This document shows, one piece after another, positions 1 through 5,086 of a stretch of 11,765 nucleotides of DNA; positions within the stretch are counted from its first letter, which is position 1; each line of letters begins with the position of its first letter. Made by a program: the position numbers and the translations under genes. Below the pieces are notes generated by a model. The model made no database searches and was not told where the DNA came from. It saw only the letters and a list, made by a program, of their open reading frames with translations. The stretch comes from Rhodospirillum sp. UBA1311 (GTDB taxonomy: Bacteria > Pseudomonadota > Alphaproteobacteria > Rhodospirillales > Rhodospirillaceae). The stretch lies in assembly GCA_002307145.1 (NCBI GenBank), contig DBTR01000050.1, positions 5,095 to 16,859 on the forward strand, written 5' to 3'.

Positions 1-459
<459 letters not shown>

Positions 460-486
460 GGGCGAGCGAAAGTCCGATTGTTCAAA

Positions 487-519
487 CGGCGCGGAACTGG
501 GGAACCCAACTCCGCGCCG
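487..519 (-). terminator. Inverted repeat between the XRE gene and lepA, possible weak terminator
   Basis: A perfect 9-bp inverted repeat (CGGCGCGGA / TCCGCGCCG) encloses a 15-nt loop that can itself pair partly (TGGG/CCCA). Read on the minus strand it lies after the XRE gene and before lepA, and is followed by only GTTTGAACA, a poor U-tract. It may attenuate read-through into lepA or simply be a leader structure; function is not demonstrated. Confidence 0.3.
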
Positions 520-567
520 GACCATAGAGCATTTCGGGTTGCTACGGAATAGCCAGGAAAGGCCTCC

Positions 568-1014
568 TCACTTCGCCGGCGGCTTGGCCTTGGCCGGAGC
601 AGGCTGGGCCGCGACCTTCGGCGCGCGCGGACGGCGCGGGCGCACCGGCTTCGGCGCCGGCTCGACCGGCGCGGTGCCGCTCACGTCCTCCACCGGCGAA
701 ACCAGGGCTACGACCACCGGGGCGGCCTGCTCGCGCGGCTTTTCCGCTTTCGCCTTGGCGGGCTTCTCCGGCTTTTCCGCCTTCGCCGCTTTCTTCTTGT
801 CCTCGGGCAGTTCGGGGCCGACGTAGTCCACCACGCCCTGGGTCAACGCCCAGCACGCCAACCGCACCGCCTTCGGCGCCTTCACCGCCTCGCCGTCGCG
901 CTCGCCCTTCTCGTAATACTGAAAGATCCGCCGCTTCAGGCCGAGGGCCTCCGCCGCTTCCTTCTGCGACATGCCGAGGGATTTTCGCCATGCCTTCAGG
1001 TGCTTGGCATCCAT
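568..1014 (-). CDS. XRE-family helix-turn-helix regulator with basic Ala/Pro/Lys-rich tail
   Basis: The 148-residue protein is a predicted DNA-binding repressor. Residues about 4-58 form an XRE/Cro-type helix-turn-helix domain (AWRKSLGMSQKEAAEALGLK, then RRIFQYYEKGERDGE), followed by a helix APKAVRLACWALTQG common in short alphaproteobacterial XRE proteins. Residues about 70-148 are low-complexity, rich in Lys, Ala and Pro (KAEKPEKPAKAKAEKP, RPRRPRAPK), probably disordered and able to touch DNA non-specifically. The ATG at 1012-1014 is chosen because GGAGA lies about 10 nt upstream; an in-frame start 13 codons earlier lacks a Shine-Dalgarno. It is divergent from the 85-residue gene, and the space between holds paired operator-like repeats, so autoregulation is likely (inference). 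Target genes are not known. Confidence 0.85.
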   Translation of the reverse strand: MDAKHLKAWRKSLGMSQKEAAEALGLKRRIFQYYEKGERDGEAVKAPKAVRLACWALTQGVVDYVGPELPEDKKKAAKAEKPEKPAKAKAEKPREQAAPVVVALVSPVEDVSGTAPVEPAPKPVRPRRPRAPKVAAQPAPAKAKPPAK

Positions 1015-1084
1015 GTTCAGAGTCTCCGATTGCAGTCCGGCGGTTGGACCCACCTTGGTTTCGACAAGATTGTCTCACGCGGAT

Positions 1085-1113
1085 AAAATACGCACAGCGT
1101 GCGCATGTTTGCA
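1085..1113 (-). promoter_or_regulatory. Candidate promoter of the XRE gene
   Basis: On the minus strand, TGCAAA (1108-1113) and TATTTT (1085-1090) are separated by exactly 17 bp. The -35 match is weak and the -10 moderate. The spacer contains operator copy 1, so a bound repressor would block RNA polymerase. The transcript would have a leader of about 60 nt before the ATG at 1014. Prediction by eye only. Confidence 0.45.
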
Positions 1114-1142
1114 CTTGAAAAACGCACCATGTGCGCATATTT
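1090..1142. promoter_or_regulatory. Pair of 21-bp operator-like repeats in the divergent intergenic region
   Basis: Two direct copies, at 1090-1110 and 1122-1142, share 17 of 21 bases. Each has the core CGCAC-N3-GTGCG, a perfect 5-bp inverted repeat, followed by CAT and an AT-rich end. The centres (1097 and 1129) are 32 bp apart, about three helical turns, so two bound dimers would lie on the same face of the DNA. The cores fall in the spacers of two opposite promoter candidates. The adjacent XRE protein is the natural candidate ligand; that link is inferred from position. Confidence 0.65.
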
Positions 1143-1143
1143 C
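1115..1143 (+). promoter_or_regulatory. Candidate promoter of the 85-residue gene
   Basis: TTGAAA (1115-1120) matches 5 of 6 bases of the -35 consensus, and TATTTC (1138-1143) follows after 17 bp. Operator copy 2 fills the spacer. The -35 box lies one base from the -35 box of the opposing promoter, so the two promoters are back to back. The -10 match is only moderate; CATAAT just downstream is a better hexamer but its spacing to this -35 is too long. Confidence 0.45.
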
Positions 1144-1212
1144 ATAATTCGAGCAGTAATGGTAGCGGGTGAGGGACAAAGCTCCCCAATCCCAGGTATG
1201 GAGGACCCGGTC

Positions 1213-1470
1213 ATGGCACATCTCGGACCCAATCGCATCTATGTCTGCGGCCGCAACGCCTACGACAACGAACTTGCCATGGTACGCCATGAAGGCGTGC
1301 AGCACCTCCATGAGTCGGCGGTCGAGTCGGTGATCGAGCCGCGCCCGCGCTTCGCCTGGCGGATCACCGACGGCACCACGGTGCGCTGGGCCACCGACCC
1401 GGTCGACGCCTATCTCGCCCGTCGCCAATCTCCCAACGCCGCGATCGACGTCGTCGCGGTGCGCCGCTGA
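1213..1470 (+). CDS. Small conserved-looking hypothetical protein (85 aa), divergent from the XRE regulator
   Basis: I do not recognise a family. The protein starts MAHLGPNRIYVCGRNAYDNE and ends IDVVAVRR, with no membrane segment or signal peptide; its composition suggests a small soluble alpha/beta protein rich in Arg, Val and His. The ATG at 1213 has GGAGG at 1200-1204 with an 8-nt spacer. An in-frame ATG at 1198 overlaps that Shine-Dalgarno and is less likely. Third positions are mostly G or C, as in neighbouring real genes. It is followed by an intrinsic terminator at 1502-1525 and preceded by the shared operator region, so it appears to be a single-gene transcript controlled together with the XRE gene. 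Its function is unknown. Confidence 0.75.
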   Translation: MAHLGPNRIYVCGRNAYDNELAMVRHEGVQHLHESAVESVIEPRPRFAWRITDGTTVRWATDPVDAYLARRQSPNAAIDVVAVRR

Positions 1471-1501
1471 AGCCACCCATGCGCCCCACGCCTGCAAGAT
1501 C

Positions 1502-1525
1502 ACCGGCTTTGGCCGGTTTTCTTTT
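1502..1525 (+). terminator. Intrinsic terminator after the 85-residue gene
   Basis: Stem ACCGGC / GCCGGT (1502-1507 / 1512-1517) with a TTTG loop is followed by TTTTCTTTT (1517-1525). It sits 31 bp after the stop codon, so it insulates the small gene from the LysE-type gene downstream. Confidence 0.8.
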
Positions 1526-1577
1526 GCGCGGAAATCTGGGATCGTGAGGCCTTCACGGCAGATTGGAAATTTTCGAC

Positions 1578-2207
1578 ATGTCCGTTCACGTTTGGTGGCT
1601 GTTCGTCGCGGCGGTGTTTCTGCTTTCCGGCACGCCCGGGCCGAACATGCTCCATATCCTCTCGCGCAGCGTCGCCCTCGGCGTGCGCCGCTCGCTCGCC
1701 GCGATGGCCGGGTGCATCCTCGCGCTGGTCCTGGTGCTGGCGGCCTCGGCGGCCGGGCTCTCCACCGTCCTGATGGCCCTGCCCGGCGCGTTCGACGCGC
1801 TGCGCGTGATCGGCGCTGCCTACCTCGTGTACCTCGGCCTCAAATCGTGGTTCTCCGACACCACCCTGCCCCGGGTCGATGCCGGCGCCCCCAGCCGCAC
1901 GGTCTCCTCCGGCGCGGTCTTCGCCGGAGGATTCGCGGTTTGCGCCAGCAACCCGAAGCTCATCCTCTTCGCCGCCGCGTTCCTCCCCCAGTTCGTCAAT
2001 CCCGCCGAACCGGGCGCCCCCCAGTTCGCCATCCTCGTCGCCACCTTCGCCGCGATCGAACTGTTCTGGCTCTCGGTCTATGCCCTCTGCGGCAAATCCC
2101 TGGCCCACCACCTCGCCCGCCCGAGCCTGCGCCGAACTTTCAACCGCCTCACCGGCGGCATCTTCATCGGCTTCAGCGCATTGCTGTTGAACCTCAAGGC
2201 GTCGTGA
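1578..2207 (+). CDS. LysE/RhtB-family amino-acid exporter
   Basis: This 209-residue inner-membrane protein belongs to the LysE/RhtB exporter family, whose members pump out amino acids such as lysine, threonine or homoserine lactones. The family signature TPGPN is at residues 19-23 inside the first helix, and a second conserved motif, SNPKLILFAAAFLPQF, is at 124-139. Hydrophobic segments at about 5-17, 40-65, 70-90, 112-138, 148-172 and 190-207 give the expected six helices; length is normal. The ATG at 1578 is preferred with a weak GGAA 9 nt upstream; a TTG five codons earlier is possible. The substrate cannot be told from sequence. It stands alone: a terminator lies before it and a repeat element starts 14 bp after its stop. 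A CGTGA-N5-TCACG inverted repeat at 1543-1557 lies just upstream. Confidence 0.9.
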   Translation: MSVHVWWLFVAAVFLLSGTPGPNMLHILSRSVALGVRRSLAAMAGCILALVLVLAASAAGLSTVLMALPGAFDALRVIGAAYLVYLGLKSWFSDTTLPRVDAGAPSRTVSSGAVFAGGFAVCASNPKLILFAAAFLPQFVNPAEPGAPQFAILVATFAAIELFWLSVYALCGKSLAHHLARPSLRRTFNRLTGGIFIGFSALLLNLKAS

Positions 2208-2220
2208 GAAAATGGAAGTA

Positions 2221-2398
2221 AGGTCCGGGCTCTGCCCGGGGCCGCTGGGGCCTTGGGCCCCAGACCCCGTAATTTGTTTTTCGCGCGTTAGCGCAATCAA
2301 CCGTTACGCCGCGTGATCGCTTTATCGCGCTAATGCGCAAAAACCAACGGGATGCAAGGGCCTTCGGCCCTTGCCGGGCCCGGGCAGAGCCCGGACCT
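2221..2398 (+). repeat. Hairpin-rich repeat element, copy 1, bounded by 20-bp perfect inverted repeats
   Basis: The two ends are perfect 20-bp inverted repeats (2221-2240 and 2379-2398; AGGTCCGGGCTCTGCCCGGG at the left). Each end is itself a small hairpin (CCGGGC-TCT-GCCCGG). Inside are a CTGGGGCC-TTG-GGCCCCAG hairpin (2245-2263), an imperfect long-range inverted repeat (TTTTTCGCGCGTTAGCGC against GCGCTAATGCGCAAAAA), and GCAAGGGCC-TTC-GGCCCTTGC (2354-2374). No coding capacity is seen. It aligns block by block, in the same orientation, with the element at 3046-3287. It looks like a non-autonomous MITE-like or mosaic palindromic element. It starts 14 bp after the LysE-type stop and ends 24 bp before the PaiB-like start. 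Confidence 0.85.
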
Positions 2399-2422
2399 GC
2401 AACGTTTTCAGGAGCGACCGAG

Positions 2423-3043
2423 ATGTACACGCCCGCCCATTTCCGTGAAGACGGCCTCGCCGCACAGCACGAGATCATCCGCGCCGCGCGCCTGTGCAAT
2501 CTCGTCAGCCAGACTCCCGAGGGATTGATCGCGACGCCGCTGCCGCTGCTCCTCGACCCGGCAGAGGGCCCGTTCGGCACGCTCTACGGCCACTTCGCCC
2601 GCGCCAACCCGCACTGGAAGTGCGCGGCGGACGGCGAGGCGCTGGCGATTTTCATGGGCCCGGATGCCTACGTCTCGCCCGCGTGGTACGCGACCAAGGC
2701 CGAAACCGGCAAGGTGGTGCCGACCTGGAACTACGTCGCCGTGCACGCCTACGGCCCGCTCGAAACCTTCGACGACGCCGACCGCCTGCTCGACGTCGTT
2801 TCCCGCCTCTCCGACCGCCACGAAGCGCCTCGTGCCAATCCGTGGGCGGTCGCCGACGCCCCGGCCGACTACGTCGCCGGAATGCTCAAGGGCATCGTCG
2901 GCCTGCGGATGCCGATTACCCGCATCGACGGCAAGCGCAAGCTCAGCCAGAACCGCAACGACGCCGACCGCACGGGCGTGGCCGAGGGATTGGCCGTCAG
3001 CGACGACTCAGCGGATCGGGCGGTCGGGGTTTTGATCAGGTAA
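2423..3043 (+). CDS. paiB: PaiB-like FMN-binding (putative negative transcriptional regulator) protein
   Basis: The 206-residue protein matches the PaiB family, a split-barrel flavin-binding fold named after the B. subtilis regulator of sporulation and secreted enzymes; the biochemical role in proteobacteria is not settled. Family motifs are in order: MYTPAHF at 1-7, IATPLPLLL at 36-44, GHFARANPHW at 56-65, GPDAYVSPAWY at 79-89, VPTWNYVAVHAYG at 99-111 and KLSQNR at 173-178. AGGAG at 2410-2414 is 8 nt before the ATG. The usual partner paiA (an acetyltransferase) is not in the window. The gene is enclosed by two copies of the same repeat, and its TAA stop (3041-3043) lies in a GTAAG shared by the left edges of both copies. 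No promoter fits in the 24 bp before the start, so transcription must begin in or before repeat copy 1. Confidence 0.9.
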   Translation: MYTPAHFREDGLAAQHEIIRAARLCNLVSQTPEGLIATPLPLLLDPAEGPFGTLYGHFARANPHWKCAADGEALAIFMGPDAYVSPAWYATKAETGKVVPTWNYVAVHAYGPLETFDDADRLLDVVSRLSDRHEAPRANPWAVADAPADYVAGMLKGIVGLRMPITRIDGKRKLSQNRNDADRTGVAEGLAVSDDSADRAVGVLIR

Positions 3044-3045
3044 GA

Positions 3046-3287
3046 GCCGGGCTCTGCCCGGGCCTGCTGGGGGCGCGCCCCCAGACCCCATTTGGTTTTG
3101 CCGCGAAGCGGGGCGATCGACCGTCACGCCGCGCACCGGCTCTGTCGCGCTTCGCGCAAAAACCAGACGAACGGGATGCAAGGGCCTCCCACCGGGGGAC
3201 TTCCGCACTCAGGAATGCCCACCGGGCATTTCTGTCGCCTTCGGCGACCGTGCTCCAATCCCTTTGCGCGCCCGGGCAGAGCCCGGC
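3046..3287 (+). repeat. Hairpin-rich repeat element, copy 2, bounded by 18-bp perfect inverted repeats
   Basis: Ends are perfect 18-bp inverted repeats (3046-3063 and 3270-3287; GCCGGGCTCTGCCCGGGC at the left), almost the same as in copy 1. Shared internal blocks are a CTGGGG..CCCAGACCCC hairpin (3067-3084, an 18-bp palindrome here), ATCGACCGTCACGCCGCG (3116-3133, 16 of 18 bases as in copy 1 at 2296-2313) and GCGCAAAAACCA..ACGGGATGCAAGGGCCT (3154-3187). It is about 64 bp longer because the last hairpin is opened (GCAAGGG 3178-3184 against CCCTTTGC 3260-3267) and contains two more hairpins, AATGCCC-ACC-GGGCATT (3214-3230) and GTCGCC-TTC-GGCGAC (3234-3248). It lies between the convergent PaiB-like and hydrolase genes and may also act as a terminator for both. 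Confidence 0.85.
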
Positions 3288-3307
3288 CTTCCTCTTTTCT
3301 GTCCGGC

Positions 3308-4294
3308 TCACAAGTGATGGCGAAGGAATTCGGCGATGTCGGTTTCCATGCGCCGATGGATTGCGGCGCGATCGACGCCGGGCGCATCCCGGCAGATCAT
3401 GGGAGCGTCGGCGACGAGTTCGGGCGGGCAGGGATCGATGAAGACGAAATGCCGCCCCGGCACCTTGCGGCGCTCCGGCGGCATCGGCAATGCTGCCGCC
3501 ACCGCGTCGGCATTGACGGCGGCGCTGAGGTAGGAATCGTCTTCCGGCTGGTACATCAGCACCGGCATCCGCACCGCCGCGAGGCCCTTGGCGTCGAATG
3601 GAACGCCGAGAGGATCGAGCAGCACCAAGGCCTTGAGTAGAAGCCGGGGTATGGCGGAGTCTCCTCCCGTCGCGGGAGGCGTAGGCGGCGCGCTCCGGCC
3701 GGAACGGCCGCAGGAACCGACGTCGTCGGGTCTGGCCTCGCAATGCGCCGCGAACCGCATCACGTCGGGCACCGCTCCCGCCAGCACCAGGGCGGTGTAG
3801 CCGCCCGCCGAATAGCCGATCGCCCCGAGCCGCGCCGGGTCCACATGGCTGGAGATTCGGGTGTCGGCGAGAACCGCCGCGAGCGCGAGCCGCACCTGAC
3901 GCGGCCGGTCCGCCAGCGCGCGCCCGGCTTGCCGCGCCTCGGTGTGCCCGGCAGAATCGCCGACGTGCGTGGGAACGATCGCAATCATGCCCGCCCGCGC
4001 GAGGGACGCCGCGAGTTCGCGATGGCCCATCGGCGTGCCGCCGCTACCATGGGAGAGCAGCACCACGGGAAACCGCTCGCCCTCCGCAACAGGTGCGTTG
4101 CTCGCGGCGCCGATGACGAACGGCCCGGCATGGAGCGGCGTTTCTTCCGCCGAAGTCGGGTACCAGATCAGCGTCTCAAAGGGTGTGGCATCCGAAACGG
4201 TCGTGCGCATAACGCCCGCGGACCAGGCGTGCGCGCGCAATGGGAGCACCAACACGCTCGCGAAAAGCGTCAGCCGCAGGACACGGCGGATCAT
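3308..4294 (-). CDS. Predicted secreted alpha/beta hydrolase (COG4188, dienelactone hydrolase/PAF-acetylhydrolase-like)
   Basis: This 328-residue protein is an esterase-like alpha/beta hydrolase. A signal peptide is clear: MIRR, a hydrophobic core, then AHA before a likely cleavage near residue 23, so it should be periplasmic or exported. The oxyanion region is LSHGSGG (80-86), the nucleophile elbow GYSAGG (160-165, Ser162), the acid probably D251 or D252 in QPEDDSYL, and the catalytic His H282 in GRHFVF. Four cysteines (185, 195, 289, 301) could form disulfides. A Pro/Gly-rich insert at about 192-213 is a variable loop. AAGGAAGGA lies 4 nt before the ATG at 4294. It follows bioY by 31 bp on the same strand with no terminator between, so the two are probably co-transcribed. 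The substrate is unknown; a role in releasing biotin from bound forms is only a guess from the neighbour. Confidence 0.85.
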   Translation of the reverse strand: MIRRVLRLTLFASVLVLPLRAHAWSAGVMRTTVSDATPFETLIWYPTSAEETPLHAGPFVIGAASNAPVAEGERFPVVLLSHGSGGTPMGHRELAASLARAGMIAIVPTHVGDSAGHTEARQAGRALADRPRQVRLALAAVLADTRISSHVDPARLGAIGYSAGGYTALVLAGAVPDVMRFAAHCEARPDDVGSCGRSGRSAPPTPPATGGDSAIPRLLLKALVLLDPLGVPFDAKGLAAVRMPVLMYQPEDDSYLSAAVNADAVAAALPMPPERRKVPGRHFVFIDPCPPELVADAPMICRDAPGVDRAAIHRRMETDIAEFLRHHL

Positions 4295-4325
4295 CCAGTC
4301 CTTCCTTGGGTTTCCCCCGAGCGCC

Positions 4326-4943
4326 TCACCACTCCCTGGGCGCGCCCAAGGTGGGAACGACGAGTTTCAGACTAAGCGCCGCCAGCGCGGATTTCAGTGC
4401 CGCACCGACGACGAATGGCAGAACCCCTTTGAGCAGGGCTTTTTCCGCGCCGATCGTGCCCGACAGCCAAGCGGCACCGACTGCGAGGCAGATCGCGTTG
4501 CCGATCAGCATCACCCCGAGCAGCCGCAACAGCGATCGCCCGACATATCCCCGCTCGACCATCGCGCCGATCGTCAGCGTCGCGATCGGAAACGCCAGAA
4601 GGTAGCCCGCCGTCGGCCCGGTGAATTTCGCCACTCCCGCCGTCGCACCGGAGAGCACCGGCAGACCCGCCGCGCCCACAAGCAGCCACGCGACGACGCA
4701 GGCCCCGCCGAGACGCCAACCGAACAGCGCGGCGAGAAACGTGACGGCGAAGGTTTGCAGGGTGATCGGCACCGGCACCATCGGGATGGACACCTTGGAA
4801 GCCACGGCGAGCGCGGCCACTCCGACGACGCACAACGCCGCCTGCGCCGGAATCGTACGCGACCGCGCCCACTCCGGCCCTCGGGCAAAACCGGCTTTCC
4901 CGGCTACCGCTTCGGGAATGACGTCATGAACCCCGTTCCGCAT
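4326..4943 (-). CDS. bioY: BioY, biotin transporter substrate-binding membrane protein
   Basis: BioY is the S component of ECF-type biotin uptake; it binds biotin in the membrane and works with EcfA/EcfT (BioM/BioN) or, in some bacteria, alone. The 205-residue protein has the family motif SIPMVPVPITLQT (52-64) and GVAKFTGPTAGYLLAFPI (103-120), with about six hydrophobic segments from residue 34 to 197. The ATG at 4943 has GGAG 10 nt upstream. A longer in-frame start at 5048 would lie in the loop of the pheT terminator and is rejected. No bioM or bioN is adjacent. I looked upstream (4944-5031) for a BioR box (TTATCTATAA-like) and saw none. The downstream partner is the secreted hydrolase gene, 31 bp away. 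Confidence 0.92.
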   Translation of the reverse strand: MRNGVHDVIPEAVAGKAGFARGPEWARSRTIPAQAALCVVGVAALAVASKVSIPMVPVPITLQTFAVTFLAALFGWRLGGACVVAWLLVGAAGLPVLSGATAGVAKFTGPTAGYLLAFPIATLTIGAMVERGYVGRSLLRLLGVMLIGNAICLAVGAAWLSGTIGAEKALLKGVLPFVVGAALKSALAALSLKLVVPTLGAPREW

Positions 4944-5031
4944 CGCCACACAGCTCCGAGAAATCCTGGAATTTGCGGAGTGTTGACCAAACACCGACAT
5001 CGCGCAAGCGTGAGCGCGCCGCCCCCTCGAC

Positions 5032-5064
5032 GCAAAAGGCCCGGACATTGTCCGGGCCTTTTGC
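5032..5064 (-). terminator. Strong bidirectional intrinsic terminator after pheT
   Basis: A perfect 15-bp stem (5032-5046 / 5050-5064) with an ATT loop has GCCCGGAC-type core and flanking A4/T4 runs, so it can terminate in both directions. On the minus strand it begins 22 bp after the pheT stop and ends the infC-pheT transcript before bioY. Confidence 0.88.
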
Positions 5065-5086
5065 CTGATGGGTGCACGGCGCTGGG

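Noticed and set aside
2221..3287. CRISPR array or phage attachment sites as an explanation for the repeats around the PaiB-like gene
   Set aside because: There are only two long, diverged copies with inverted termini and internal hairpins, no regular short repeats or spacers, and no integrase or tRNA gene.
3663..3679. Perfect CCTCCCG-TCG-CGGGAGG palindrome, suspected in-frame palindromic element in the hydrolase gene
   Set aside because: It lies in a variable loop of the hydrolase family, is short, and does not match the flanking repeat family; GC-rich coding DNA gives such palindromes by chance.
4944..5031. BioR-type operator upstream of bioY
   Set aside because: I searched for a TTATCTATAA-like palindrome and found nothing close; the interval shows no convincing promoter or riboswitch.
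4944..5048. Longer N-terminus for BioY
   Set aside because: This start falls in the loop of the pheT terminator, and the extra residues do not resemble BioY; the ATG at 4943 has its own GGAG.
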